In this document: positions 1 to 8,432 of the stretch, piece after piece
Layout: every line of letters starts with the position of its first letter
How positions within the stretch are numbered: the stretch's first letter is position 1
DNA from: Comamonas testosteroni
GTDB lineage: Bacteria > Pseudomonadota > Gammaproteobacteria > Burkholderiales > Burkholderiaceae_C
NCBI RefSeq assembly: GCF_000761245.1
Contig: NZ_AWOR01000026.1
Location: 1-64,000, forward strand
DNA: 64,000 nt
Reading direction: 5' to 3'
Notes under the pieces: model-generated
What the model saw: the letters and a program-made list of their open reading frames with translations, nothing else
What the model was told of the DNA's origin: nothing
Database searches by the model: none
Translations under genes and position numbers: made by a program

Positions 1-190
1 TACCTTTTTGGCGCAACACATCGCGCACTGGTAGGCCCATGGCTTGAATCAGGCCCACCAGCGTGGCGCGATCAGGCGGCGTCTTGAGATATTCGATGAC
101 CGTGGGCTCCACTCCGCTGTTGCGGATCAGGGCCAGAACATTGCGAGAGGTACCGCAAGCAGGGTTGTGGTAAATCGTGATGTCGCTCAT
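1..190 (-). CDS. arsC: Arsenate reductase, glutaredoxin-dependent type (5' part only)
   Basis: Reverse-strand reading from the ATG at 190 gives a protein starting MSDITIYHNPACGTSRN, the N-terminus of the thioredoxin-fold ArsC family. The catalytic Cys is in the NPACGTSRN motif at about residue 12. Family members reduce As(V) to As(III) with glutathione and glutaredoxin. The gene runs off the left edge, so about 63 of an expected 115-140 residues are visible. It starts 25 bp after arsB on the same strand, which makes it the last visible gene of the ars operon. The operon also encodes an unrelated phosphatase-type reductase at 1628-2134, so two enzymes for one reaction sit together. Confidence 0.9.
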   Translation of the reverse strand, partial: MSDITIYHNPACGTSRNVLALIRNSGVEPTVIEYLKTPPDRATLVGLIQAMGLPVRDVLRQKG

Positions 191-215
191 AGCGCTAGAT
201 TCCCATTGCAAAGAT

Positions 216-1505
216 TCAAGACGCCACGCTGAGCCGCAAGGCCAGCGCTGCAAGTGCGATGAGCAGCACGGGCATGGTCAGCACCGCACCGACTTTGAAG
301 TAGTAGCCCCAGCCAATGGTTGCGCCTTTCTTGGCGAGCACATGCAGCCAGAGGAGCGTGGCCAGGCTGCCAATCGGCGTGATCTTGGGGCCGAGATCGC
401 AGCCAATCACATTGGCGTAGACCATGGCTTCCTTGACCGTCCCGCTGGCCGTGGATGCGTCGATGGACAAAGCTCCGATCAAGACCGTGGGCATGTTGTT
501 CATGATGGAAGACAGCACCGCAGACAGCACGCCTGTGCCCAGTGAAGCGGTCCACACGCCACCGGCTGCAAACTGGTTCAGCAACATGGCGATGTAATCC
601 GTAAGCCCCGCGTTGCGCAGCCCATAGACCACCAGGTACATACCCAGCGAGAACACCACAATCTGCCATGGAGCGCCATGAAGCACCTTCCTGGTGCTGA
701 TGACATGGCCACGCGCAGCCACCGCCAACAAGATCGCAGCTCCCACGGCGGCCACGGCACTGACAGGGACGCCCAGGGGCTCCAGCGCGAAGAAGCCGAC
801 CAGCAGCAAGACCAGCACGACCCAGCCAGCCTGGAAGGTGGCCACATCCTTGATCGCAGCCGAGGGCTGTTTGAGCTGGCCCACGTCGTAGGTGGCAGGA
901 ATATCGCGTCGGAAAAACAGCAACAGCACACCGAGGCTGGCCAGGACCGAGGCGATGTTGACCGGCACCATCACCGATGCGTAGTCGTTGAAGCCTATCT
1001 TGAAAAAGTCGGCGGAGACGATATTCACCAAATTGGAGACGATCAGCGGCAGACTCGCGGTGTCGGCAATAAACCCTGCGGCCATGACAAATGCCAGCGT
1101 TGCTGCCGGAGAAAAGCCCAGCGCCACCAGCATGGCCATCACGATGGGCGTGAGAATCAGGGCGGCTCCGTCATTGGCGAACAGGGCCGAAACGGCGGCC
1201 CCCAGCAGCACGATGAAAGCAAACAGCTTGACTCCACTGCCACCACCCCAGCGGGCAAAGTGCAATGCAGCCCATTCGAAGAAACCGGCCTCATCCAGCA
1301 AAAGGCTGATGATGATGACGGCGACAAAGGTCGCCGTGGCATTCCAGACGATATGCCAGACCACCGGAATATCAGCCAAGTGCACGACTCCCATCAGCAG
1401 CGCGATACCGGCCCCAATCGAGGCGCTCCAACCAATACCAAGGCCGCGTGGCTGCCAGATAACCAGCGCCAGGGTGAAGATGAAAATCAGGATGGCCGTC
1501 AACAT
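216..1505 (-). CDS. arsB: Arsenite efflux membrane protein ArsB
   Basis: This 429-residue protein is highly hydrophobic, with about 10-12 membrane segments. It starts [19 protein letters not shown] and carries the conserved ArsB/ion-transporter stretches [12 protein letters not shown] and [15 protein letters not shown]. The length matches the ArsB family (about 430), which exports arsenite across the inner membrane, alone or with an ArsA ATPase. No arsA is visible, so the pump probably uses the proton motive force. It lies between the two arsenate reductases in one leftward operon. The start has a modest AGGA site about 10 bases upstream. Confidence 0.93.
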   Translation of the reverse strand: MLTAILIFIFTLALVIWQPRGLGIGWSASIGAGIALLMGVVHLADIPVVWHIVWNATATFVAVIIISLLLDEAGFFEWAALHFARWGGGSGVKLFAFIVLLGAAVSALFANDGAALILTPIVMAMLVALGFSPAATLAFVMAAGFIADTASLPLIVSNLVNIVSADFFKIGFNDYASVMVPVNIASVLASLGVLLLFFRRDIPATYDVGQLKQPSAAIKDVATFQAGWVVLVLLLVGFFALEPLGVPVSAVAAVGAAILLAVAARGHVISTRKVLHGAPWQIVVFSLGMYLVVYGLRNAGLTDYIAMLLNQFAAGGVWTASLGTGVLSAVLSSIMNNMPTVLIGALSIDASTASGTVKEAMVYANVIGCDLGPKITPIGSLATLLWLHVLAKKGATIGWGYYFKVGAVLTMPVLLIALAALALRLSVAS

Positions 1506-1627
1506 GACGTATAGGTCCTAGAAAAGCTATGAGTCGGCATCAGTGCCGCCCACAGCGTGCGGACGTCAGTGAAGCCTGGTGCTGCAATCCAGACTTTGGA
1601 GCTGGATCGCAATGGCAGTAACGGGAT

Positions 1628-2134
1628 TCAGTGCGAAGAGAGTTCACGCGCCGTGGACTGCAGCACAGCCTGCTCCAGCTTTTGCGCCGGCAGGTTCACC
1701 AATAGCTCCAGGCGACGACGAATCATGTGCATCGTCTGCCGGAAGGCTTCCAGCTTTGCATCGTCAGAGGCATCGCCTTCCGAGGGGTCCGGGTAGCCCC
1801 AATGCGCTGTGGCGGGGTGACCAGGCCAAAACGGACAGACTTCACCAGCGGCGTTGTCGCACACGGTGATGATCAGATCCATATGCGGCGCGCCAGACAC
1901 CGCAAACTCGTCCCAGCTCTTGCTGCGCAAACCATCTACCGAGACACCGGCCTTTTGCAGCACTTGCAGCCCCAGCGGATTGGGTTGCTGATTCTCTCGG
2001 GGGCTGCTGCCCGCCGAATAGGCCTTAAAACGGCCTTGACCCATATCGTTGAGCAAGGCCTCAGCCAAGATGCTGCGTGCCGAATTGTGGGTGCACAGGA
2101 ACAGGACGTTCAGGGGAGCTTTGTTGTCAGACAT
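1628..2134 (-). CDS. arsC: Arsenate reductase, low-molecular-weight phosphatase type
   Basis: The 168-residue protein has the LMW-phosphatase P-loop in VLFLCTHNSARSILAEA (Cys-X5-Arg-Ser form), followed by the ArsC-type region DLIITVCDNAAGEVCPFWPG with two more cysteines and HWGYPDPSEG. These match thioredoxin-type/LMW-PTPase arsenate reductases. The reading frame is open up to 2209, but that longer form would overlap the arsR 3' end, and family alignment supports the ATG at 2134 (MSDNKAPLNV). It follows arsR by 46 bp and precedes arsB by 122 bp. It duplicates the function of the glutaredoxin-type ArsC by another fold. Confidence 0.92.
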   Translation of the reverse strand: MSDNKAPLNVLFLCTHNSARSILAEALLNDMGQGRFKAYSAGSSPRENQQPNPLGLQVLQKAGVSVDGLRSKSWDEFAVSGAPHMDLIITVCDNAAGEVCPFWPGHPATAHWGYPDPSEGDASDDAKLEAFRQTMHMIRRRLELLVNLPAQKLEQAVLQSTARELSSH

Positions 2135-2180
2135 GGTTTTAGCAGCGGGACTTAGGGATGGGAAAAGGTTGCAGCGACGC

Positions 2181-2504
2181 TTAGCACTCGCACGACGCAA
2201 CGGCGTCATTGGTACAAACCGCGCCCTGGCAGCAGTTTTCGGTGAGATATGCCAACAGATCGTTCATCACGGGGAAGGCCGCGCGATAGAGCACGTTTCG
2301 CCCCTGCCGCTCCTGGGTGACCAGGTCGGCATGAAACAGCTCTTTCAAATGAAAGGACAGCGCGTTCGGCGCGATGCCGAGCTGCTCAGCTAAGGCACTA
2401 GGTGTCAGGCCTTCAGGTCCAGCCACAACAAGGGCGCGAAATACGCGCAATCGGGCCTCATGGGCCAGTGCGGATAGTGAGCGGATGACGTTTGCTTCTT
2501 GCAT
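2181..2504 (-). CDS. arsR: ArsR-family arsenic-responsive repressor
   Basis: The 107-residue winged-helix protein starts MQEANVIRSLSALAHEARLRVFRAL, with the ArsR helix-turn-helix in TPSALAEQLGIAPNALSFHL. The N-terminal CxC metal motif of E. coli ArsR is absent. Instead the C-terminus has clustered cysteines (NCCQGAVC and CEC). This fits ArsR proteins that bind As(III) near the C-terminus, and is an inference. Upstream in-frame ATGs at 2519 and 2534 exist, but 2504 best fits the family N-terminus and keeps the palindrome at 2519-2529 outside the gene. It is first in the ars operon and probably autoregulates it. Confidence 0.9.
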   Translation of the reverse strand: MQEANVIRSLSALAHEARLRVFRALVVAGPEGLTPSALAEQLGIAPNALSFHLKELFHADLVTQERQGRNVLYRAAFPVMNDLLAYLTENCCQGAVCTNDAVASCEC

Positions 2505-2518
2505 GGATTGATAATACA

Positions 2519-2529
2519 TCAACTGTTGA
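2519..2529. promoter_or_regulatory. Candidate ArsR operator
   Basis: The 11-base inverted repeat TCAACTGTTGA lies 15 bp upstream of the chosen arsR start, in an A+T-rich stretch suited to a promoter. ArsR-family proteins bind short imperfect palindromes of ATCAA/TTGAT type at this position. The site is seen; its function is inferred. Confidence 0.45.
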
Positions 2530-2534
2530 AACAA

Positions 2535-3003
2535 TGAATAAATATGTGGAAATTGTGGTCACTGTTTTACGACCGCAATCGGCAAATGACCGCTTATGAA
2601 GTCAAACACCAAGTGACCACTTCTGGCCGGTTGCCGCTGTCGCCGTTCGACCCTTTGCCGCCATCTGAACTCCACCGTTCTACGACGGCTATGCAGCGAT
2701 TGTGTTCCTACACGCTCTGAGATCATATGACCGGTCAAAGCCGGTAACCTCATGGTCAGTCGTAAGGGAAAAGTCCGTTGGTATGGTCACTCAGCGAATG
2801 CACTCAAATAAAAACCTGCACTAACATTAAACGGGAGCATGCCTTACCGCCTGTCATCACAGGCTAATGCCAGCTTGAGCGATATAGCGATCAAGCTGGC
2901 GATGAGCCCAACATCAAATTAGTCCCATGCCCGGCCTCGATAGGCTGCAAATTGAATCCCTCTGACCAGCTTCAGAGTCGGTCGTATTGCACCACCAGAG
3001 GCA
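2535..3003. other. Intergenic stretch without a recognisable gene
   Basis: About 470 bases separate the ars operon from the TrlF-like gene, both on the reverse strand. Only a short low-quality frame (2559-2753) is open, and its product looks like composition noise. The stretch holds several TGACC/GGTCA half-sites and a TTCTGGCCGG segment that resembles part of the dispersed repeats at 6283 and 61215, but the match is too weak to call a third copy. Confidence 0.5.
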
Positions 3004-5991
3004 CTACATCCGTACCCTCAAACGCCGCGCACGCTCCTTGAATGCGGCCTCGCCACCCTCGAGGATCTCGCAGACTTGACGCCGGATGTTTGGGTTCTCC
3101 AACCCGCCGCTCTGATAGCTGATCTCTGGCAGCTGTCCCGGTCGGTGCGGCCCGCACTTGGCCACGATGACTTGGTCGGCATCGGTGTTGACGATCAGAT
3201 TCGCGTTGTGAGTCACGATGATGATCTGACGGCGAAGGCGGGTCTTGCGGAACCGCTCTACCAGTTCATCGAAGATGGATTTGGGATCGAGGTTTTCTTC
3301 CGGCTGGTCCACGATCAGCGGCCGATCATCTTCCTGGTCGATTGCCAGATACAGCAGCAGCAACACAATCCCACGTGTGCCGGGCGACAACTGCTCGATG
3401 TCGACCCCTTCGTACTGCACGCCATATGTGATCTTGATGTGGTCAGTGCCGTAGAGCCAGGCGGAAATGCGCCCACCCCATTCGCGAAACGCCTCAGCAT
3501 CCGATCGTTCCACCGGCGAATGGTCCAGTAGCTGCGCTTCGTGGGATGCACGAAAATCTGCCATTGCTTTGGCAACCTCGGCACTGGTGCCGCCCTCCCA
3601 AGCCGTCAGCAGCTCGGCCCGCGCGGCCGCCAATAACGCGCCGCGCCCCTTAAAGGGGCCAGCCTTGCGCAGATCCAGCAGTTCCTCGCCCCGCTGTGCC
3701 CATGCCTCTAGGTCGACGGCACGCCGAATCGAGAAGGCCAGCTTCCCCAATGCGCCATCTTCAGCTTCAAGGCGATGCTTAAGCGGCTCATAGAGTGCGG
3801 AAAGCTCTTTCTCCTCTTCCAGGATGCCGTCGAAAATAGCGGCGTAGCTGGTGCGCCGCTCATCGATCAGCTCCTTGATTCGGGTTTCGGCATGGTTGGC
3901 CATAGCAATGTCCCGGTCGAGCTTCACCAGTGCGGCGGCGTCTCGTGAGATCTTCTCCGACAGGCGCTTGAACGCCTTGGAGGCCTGTTCATCGACATTG
4001 ATTAAGGCCCGAAGCCGAGCCGCCTCCCGCTCCAACAGGCCCAAAGTCTGCTGGCTTAGGTTCGCACCATCAGGCAAAAGAGAAACATTAGAAGGCGGTG
4101 TACCCGGCCCCGAATCCGTTTCCTTGAACGGAGTGCCCATCATGGCCATGATCTGGGCATCCACTGTCTTGATAGCCGCCGTGAGGATGCCATCGACGTC
4201 TCCAGAGAAGTCCATCAGAAATGACTTCCAGGCATCGGTGCCCAGGCCAGCATCCGTATGTGCCTGCTGAAGCTGACGCAATCGCAGCGGCGCTTTGTTG
4301 GCCCGTGTGTCGGCCACTTCGTCGCGCAGTGCACCCAGGGCCTGCCGACGCCGACGCGCCTGTTCAATGCGCGAACGCACGGCCTCCGCCGCGTTGGACA
4401 CGACGTCGAACTGCTTCGCGCGCTCCTCGCCGCCCTGCCCGATCAGGCTGTCCCGATCCTTGCGATCCTTTGCCAGGCCTGCCGCTTTCTCCGCACGCTG
4501 ACGCTGCAACTCAGGCAAGGCCGCCCGACGCCCACGCTCTAGGTTCAATTGCGTTGTGGTTTCCGCAAGCACTTCCTCGTGGCTTTGACGCATCGAGCGG
4601 CCGTGCGCGGCGTTGAGTTCGAGCAGTTCTCGGAACGTTGTCGAGCCCATCCGGTCCTCACTCGGATGGGCCATATAGATAATCCGCTCGAGCTCCGCGA
4701 GCAGTTCATCGGTCATCCCCTCGGCCGAGCAGAGCCGGTCCACGAACTGCTGGGACAAATACTGCACGCGCGGCGACCCGAACAATCCTGCATTCTCCAG
4801 TTCGCTCAGGTTGACCTCCGTTGGTGTACCGTCCTCCCATACCAACTTGGCGGTACTGGCGTCGAGGTGCCGGCGCGCGCGCCGGACAAAGGACCGCTCG
4901 TCCAAGTCTCCGGACAGCGCGAAGCCTGCCGCAGCAATCAGGTCCGCCAACGCGGTCTTTCCCGATCCCCTCGCGCCGATGATGCCCACCAGCCCCGGGT
5001 TGAGCGGCACCGAAGGCGCGCTCATCCACTGCGCATCAGTGAGGCTTATCGACGCGATGACATGCGAGGGCAGCGCTCCGCGCGGCGGCGAAGCGCCGAT
5101 GAAGGCGCGGGTGCCCGGTTCCAGGCACACTTGCCGCAAAGAGTCGAAGCTGACATCCCCTTTGATCCAGCAGTAACGATCCAACTGTGGCTCGCCAACC
5201 TGCTCCGGTGCATGGGCGTCGCTGCCGTGCAGGCACGGCTTGCAGCCGTTCCAGTCGGAGGACAACTTGTCAATGGATACGGCGCCCCGCCCGAGCCAGA
5301 ACTCGCGCTGCTTAGGCTGTGACGAAAAGATGATGTGCGCAAAGCGCTCGATCTCCTTGCGCAAGATCGCCAGGGATGCATCGCTCTGAAGCCCTGAAGA
5401 ACCGTCCGTGCTTCCGGCAGCCACCGCAACCAAGACGTTCTCCTGCACCCAAGTGCTGCCTTTCCATGCCGTACGTAGCTGCTCCGGACTGACCTTGAAT
5501 TGATTTGTACCAACTGCCAAGGCAACCCGATCATCCAGGATGGAGTTGTCATGGGCTCGCCCCAGCCGGATCAGGTCCGAAGCGTCGCAGCGGAAAGTCT
5601 CGCCATAGGCCTCAAAGGTGAGTGCGCGCAGGAAGCGCCTGATCTGCTCCACATGATCGGGGTCCTCCGGCGACACTAGTAGATGGACGTTGATTGGCGA
5701 TCCCTTACTGGTGCCGATTCCGTAGCGCATCTCGACGTTGGCAAAGATTAGGTCCACATCCGGCAGTCGTCCCGCCTGTTTCTGCTCTCGGACCGCGACA
5801 TACGTATCGACGCTGTAGTAGTCCGTGATACCGATGGCCCGAATGCGCGGCGCAGAGCCTTCCAGCTTCGCAAGAAACTGCCCCCATGCATCCTCGCTAC
5901 GGTACTGGTTGTTCAGGATTGTTCCGGGTGCATGAATATGCGGATCCCAGCGATGCCATTTGGCCCCCCCAGGGTTGGACTTTCCAAGCAT
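3004..5991 (-). CDS. TrlF-like protein: PHP domain fused to SMC-type ABC ATPase
   Basis: The 995-residue protein has an N-terminal PHP-like metallo-hydrolase region (WDPHIHAPG near residue 16, GITDYYS, HGSDAHAP near 255). An SMC/RecN-like ATPase follows: Walker A GIIGARGSGKTAL near 336, a long charged coiled coil, signature LSPGTRG near 865, Walker B PLIVDQPEENLD near 890 and switch His in VTHNAN near 926. NCBI families of this layout carry the name TrlF; PHP/ABC fusions are common in defence islands. A DNA- or RNA-targeting nuclease gated by the ATPase is inferred. The start at 5991 has AAGGAG 9 bases upstream; the next ATG at 6024 does not. It is monocistronic, between ars genes and an ICE segment, with no partner gene visible. 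Confidence 0.75.
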   Translation of the reverse strand: MLGKSNPGGAKWHRWDPHIHAPGTILNNQYRSEDAWGQFLAKLEGSAPRIRAIGITDYYSVDTYVAVREQKQAGRLPDVDLIFANVEMRYGIGTSKGSPINVHLLVSPEDPDHVEQIRRFLRALTFEAYGETFRCDASDLIRLGRAHDNSILDDRVALAVGTNQFKVSPEQLRTAWKGSTWVQENVLVAVAAGSTDGSSGLQSDASLAILRKEIERFAHIIFSSQPKQREFWLGRGAVSIDKLSSDWNGCKPCLHGSDAHAPEQVGEPQLDRYCWIKGDVSFDSLRQVCLEPGTRAFIGASPPRGALPSHVIASISLTDAQWMSAPSVPLNPGLVGIIGARGSGKTALADLIAAAGFALSGDLDERSFVRRARRHLDASTAKLVWEDGTPTEVNLSELENAGLFGSPRVQYLSQQFVDRLCSAEGMTDELLAELERIIYMAHPSEDRMGSTTFRELLELNAAHGRSMRQSHEEVLAETTTQLNLERGRRAALPELQRQRAEKAAGLAKDRKDRDSLIGQGGEERAKQFDVVSNAAEAVRSRIEQARRRRQALGALRDEVADTRANKAPLRLRQLQQAHTDAGLGTDAWKSFLMDFSGDVDGILTAAIKTVDAQIMAMMGTPFKETDSGPGTPPSNVSLLPDGANLSQQTLGLLEREAARLRALINVDEQASKAFKRLSEKISRDAAALVKLDRDIAMANHAETRIKELIDERRTSYAAIFDGILEEEKELSALYEPLKHRLEAEDGALGKLAFSIRRAVDLEAWAQRGEELLDLRKAGPFKGRGALLAAARAELLTAWEGGTSAEVAKAMADFRASHEAQLLDHSPVERSDAEAFREWGGRISAWLYGTDHIKITYGVQYEGVDIEQLSPGTRGIVLLLLYLAIDQEDDRPLIVDQPEENLDPKSIFDELVERFRKTRLRRQIIIVTHNANLIVNTDADQVIVAKCGPHRPGQLPEISYQSGGLENPNIRRQVCEILEGGEAAFKERARRLRVRM

Positions 5992-6432
5992 TGCGCCATC
6001 TCCTTTTTGCCTGCAATTACTCATGTCGCGCTGTCAACAATAACAACGCATATGTGACAAATTGAATCACAAACAGGACATTCTACTGAGCCAAACTACT
6101 GCTTTTGTTAGCAGCGTTAGGTCTCTAAAACGCAACTGAAGACAGGCCATCATCAGCCCGATGGCCACTATGCAACGACAGTTGTTGGCATGGTCGCTGC
6201 CGTTAAGGCCTTGCGCTCTAAACGGCTCTAAACGACTCAAATCAGCCTAGACCTGCCGTTCGCGGCCACATGCCGAACGACAGCTTCTGGCCGAACTCAG
6301 TCGGTCACGGCCTTCAGCCCGGTCAGTTCGACCGGAGTACGCAGCATATCGAGGTAACGCACCTTCTGCGCATCTTTCCGTGATCGAGAGACGGCCAAGG
6401 AAGCTAGGACAGCAGGCCCGGCACCACCAATG
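5992..6432. other. Gene-free stretch carrying a dispersed repeat
   Basis: No credible gene is visible in these 440 bases. The right half holds a short direct repeat (CTCTAAACGG/CTCTAAACGA near 6217-6237) and the dispersed repeat copy at 6283-6343. It marks the junction between the TrlF-like gene and the hairpin-separated cargo genes of the ICE segment. Confidence 0.6.
6283..6343 (+). repeat. Dispersed intergenic repeat, copy 1
   Basis: The first 27 bases of this copy (6283-6309) are identical to 61215-61241. After a divergent centre both copies end in GGTCAGTTCGACCGG followed by A/G-TACGCA. The present copy is 61 bp and the other 84 bp, so the ends are conserved and the middle differs by an indel. 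The inner GGTC...GACC is itself palindromic. Both copies lie in gene-poor accessory DNA. Confidence 0.7.
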
Positions 6433-6469
6433 AAAAAAGCCCAGTCACAAGAACTTGTGAGCTGGGCTT
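6433..6469 (-). terminator. Rho-independent terminator
   Basis: On the reverse strand a stem of AAGCCCAG..CACAAG type (arms of about 15 bp with one bulge, two-base loop) is followed by six U. It lies 14 bp after the stop of the gene at 6484-6918 and ends that transcript. Confidence 0.85.
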
Positions 6470-6483
6470 GTTGGGTGTGGCAA

Positions 6484-6918
6484 TTACTTGCCAGGACTCA
6501 TAGAGTCGTTAGTGACTTGCCTAAGCAATTGCTCGTGACGCAGGGTCACAAAGTCTGGGCATGTCAATGTAGCGATGTTGGTTTCAGCCTCGACGCCATC
6601 CCAACTATCGTTACACCAGGCACTGCTGTCGAAGTCCGACGCAAGATCTGGGGAGTAGAGGCCATTGGTTTCGTTGTAGAAGAAAACGACCTCTGGTTTT
6701 CCGTTGAACTCCGCTTTCAGGATCACATAGGGGCTATGTTTCTCCTGAATGCCGGTCATCAAAGGCGCATCAGCGAGTAATGATGACGCGGCTGCTGTCC
6801 ACCCCTTAAATGTGCGGAGATCGTGGCCAGCGATGGCAATGGCGACCTGTTCAGCAGTCAGTGCGTAGCTCTGACGATCCGCAGCTGTGCAAAGCGGCTG
6901 ATTGTTAGTTGCGTTCAT
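6484..6918 (-). CDS. Hypothetical ICE cargo protein
   Basis: The protein has 144 residues starting MNATNNQPLCTAADRQ, is acidic and soluble, with no signal peptide or membrane segment. No family is recognised. The start at 6918 is preferred over the frame opening at 6963 because the leader hairpin at 6948-6975 and the usual cargo spacing then stay untranslated. A strong reverse-strand terminator just past the stop supports this strand over the opposite frame at 6430-6780. It is the last of five leftward genes (6.5-9.7 kb), each separated by hairpins, next to ICE backbone genes. Confidence 0.65.
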   Translation of the reverse strand: MNATNNQPLCTAADRQSYALTAEQVAIAIAGHDLRTFKGWTAAASSLLADAPLMTGIQEKHSPYVILKAEFNGKPEVVFFYNETNGLYSPDLASDFDSSAWCNDSWDGVEAETNIATLTCPDFVTLRHEQLLRQVTNDSMSPGK

Positions 6919-6947
6919 TTCCAACTCTCTAAACTGGAAAGGCGCGG

Positions 6948-6975
6948 CCCGACTGGGCGACAACGCCCGTCCGGG
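6948..6975 (-). promoter_or_regulatory. Leader hairpin before the 6484-6918 gene
   Basis: GGGCG/CGCCC arms around ACAA, extended outward by CCCG/CGGG, lie 30-57 bases upstream of the start. No U-run follows in the reverse direction, so it is probably a leader structure, not a terminator. Comparable hairpins precede the other cargo genes. Confidence 0.5.
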
Positions 6976-6977
6976 TT

Positions 6978-7003
6978 AAAAAATCGCTGGCCCTTGGCCA
7001 GCG
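6978..7003 (-). terminator. Rho-independent terminator
   Basis: The perfect stem CGCTGGCC/GGCCAGCG with a three-base loop is followed on the reverse strand by AU and six U. It lies 23 bp after the stop of the 7026-8012 gene, directly before the leader hairpin of the next gene. Confidence 0.85.
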
Positions 7004-7025
7004 CGAGGTTCAAATAGCTTGCGCT

Positions 7026-8012
7026 TTAGATGGCGATATCGGACGCAAAGCACACCTTCAGATACCCATCGGAATCCTGGTATCCAGGCCAGTCTTTACT
7101 GCAACTGCTCATATCACCTGGACGATAGTTGCAGTGGCCGCAAGATGCGCATAGATCATCGTCAGCGATGCTTTTGACACCAAATGACTGGACCTTGAGC
7201 AATGCACCGCTCGCCAAGGCATATGCCTCGTGAATAGGGATGCAGTTCTCGCCCTCCTCTGCTGTCACTTCACACGGCCCGAACACCTTCGCCGCGGAAA
7301 AGCCAGCCCAACAATCTCCAGCCCAGAAGCCCGTCTTATCTTGTACGAATTCGTGATCCGAGAAGACAACGAACAACTTGGATTCGAGCTGCAGAATGGG
7401 CGGCACAAAGCCCAGAATGCGGTTCAGAACCGCTCCTATGCCTTCGCCAGGATGCTTCTGGAAAGCGCCCTTCAAGAGCCGCGCATGCATCGTGTCAAGA
7501 CGCTTGAGCACATCCTGTTCATCGAGTACCGGCCATTCACCTTCTTGTGGCAAGACATCACAGAGCAGAGATGGCACATAGGCTTGATAGTCCTTGGATT
7601 GCAGCAAAGCATATGTGCCAAGATCTTCCTCGCTGTCAGTGAACCAAGCCCACACAGGGTTATCGGTTGGCAGCACGGACGGCATCTGTTGGCGAAAGCC
7701 CAGCTGTAGCAGTCGTCTGTCGGATTCCGTTTGCGTGTAAGGCTCGTGCTCGATGAAATCGTTACTCCCATCGAACATTGCTTCGATAGCAAGGCGATCC
7801 ATCATTTTGCGAGGCACTACCAAGCCATGCTCTGCAGTCACGGTGAGCAACCAGCCCGAGTCTTTGGACCTGAGCTCCACCAATGAGGTGTAGTAAATGT
7901 CGCCTTCGGAATGAATATTGGCAAAGAATGAGCCTGTTGGGCGGTCGTAGCCGCATTCCAGAACCATTTCAATGCCGTTCACGTTCGTTTGATTAATTAA
8001 GTGCTTGGACAT
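7026..8012 (-). CDS. Hypothetical ICE cargo protein with C-terminal cysteine cluster
   Basis: The protein has 328 residues from MSKHLINQTNVNG, with AAAGGA five bases before the ATG. No family is recognised. It is acidic, rich in Trp and Asp, and has a cysteine cluster near the end (DDLCASCGHCNYRPG then SSCSKDW) that could bind zinc; this is inferred. No membrane segment is seen. It has its own terminator downstream and a leader hairpin upstream (8055-8072). The size and position suit accessory ICE genes of unknown role. Confidence 0.7.
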   Translation of the reverse strand: MSKHLINQTNVNGIEMVLECGYDRPTGSFFANIHSEGDIYYTSLVELRSKDSGWLLTVTAEHGLVVPRKMMDRLAIEAMFDGSNDFIEHEPYTQTESDRRLLQLGFRQQMPSVLPTDNPVWAWFTDSEEDLGTYALLQSKDYQAYVPSLLCDVLPQEGEWPVLDEQDVLKRLDTMHARLLKGAFQKHPGEGIGAVLNRILGFVPPILQLESKLFVVFSDHEFVQDKTGFWAGDCWAGFSAAKVFGPCEVTAEEGENCIPIHEAYALASGALLKVQSFGVKSIADDDLCASCGHCNYRPGDMSSCSKDWPGYQDSDGYLKVCFASDIAI

Positions 8013-8039
8013 GGGATTCCTTTCGTTGAAAGCAGAAAG

Positions 8040-8072
8040 GGCACAGTCCCCCCAGGGGCATGACGGTGCCCC
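8040..8072 (-). promoter_or_regulatory. Conserved leader hairpin before the 7026-8012 gene
   Basis: GGGGCA/TGCCCC arms (8055-8072) are followed on the reverse strand by TGGGG, then a TGT-CC segment. The arrangement GGGCA-loop-TGCCC-TGGGG recurs in front of the 8123-8368 gene (8396-8423). The shared order suggests a common leader element, not a chance stem. Confidence 0.55.
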
Positions 8073-8122
8073 AAGGGTAAAAAGAGAGTTAGAAGAAGAT
8101 CACCCAGTGAATACGGGAAAAG

Positions 8123-8368
8123 TTACAGAACCCCGTCTTTCGCTGTGAGCGCTTCCTGGAGCATCGTGCGAAGATGATCCTGTTCCAGTACAACACGAGC
8201 CTTATATTTCTCTTTAGCAGAGGGTTCCAAGGCATCGTTTGAAGCTAATGTCCAAATTGATGCAATCACCATTACCTGGTCCATCAACAATTCAATGCTC
8301 GGGTTTTTCTCTGCATTTACCATGGATTTGTAATTCCTTGGACGTTCAAAGGTGTTTTCGAGGTTCAT
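8123..8368 (-). CDS. Small hypothetical ICE cargo protein
   Basis: The protein has 81 residues from MNLENTFERPRNYKSM. The ATG at 8368 is chosen because GGAG lies six bases upstream; the ATG at 8374 abuts that GGAG, and the frame opening at 8446 would run through the upstream gene. The sequence is mainly helical and charged, with no recognised domain. It is a separate unit between two hairpin-bearing spacers. Confidence 0.6.
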   Translation of the reverse strand: MNLENTFERPRNYKSMVNAEKNPSIELLMDQVMVIASIWTLASNDALEPSAKEKYKARVVLEQDHLRTMLQEALTAKDGVL

Positions 8369-8395
8369 ATTCATCTCCAGTAGATAAGGAAGATG

Positions 8396-8423
8396 GACAC
8401 TTGCCCCAGGGCATCTAGTGCCC
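8396..8423 (-). promoter_or_regulatory. Conserved leader hairpin before the 8123-8368 gene
   Basis: GGGCA/TGCCC arms with a five-base loop (8409-8423) are followed on the reverse strand by TGGGGCAAGTGTCC. It shares stem sequence and downstream motif with the leader at 8040-8072, 340 bp away. Confidence 0.55.
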
Positions 8424-8432
8424 ATCAGGGAT

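Noticed and set aside
2600-2660. Third copy of the dispersed repeat
   Set aside because: Only TTCTGGCCG and scattered bases match; too short to separate from chance.
2559-2753. A 64-codon reverse gene between arsR and the TrlF-like gene
   Set aside because: Arg-rich noise with no ribosome site or motif.
6430-6780. A 116-codon forward gene
   Set aside because: Its start lies in a strong reverse-strand terminator, and the opposite frame fits the cargo-gene pattern.
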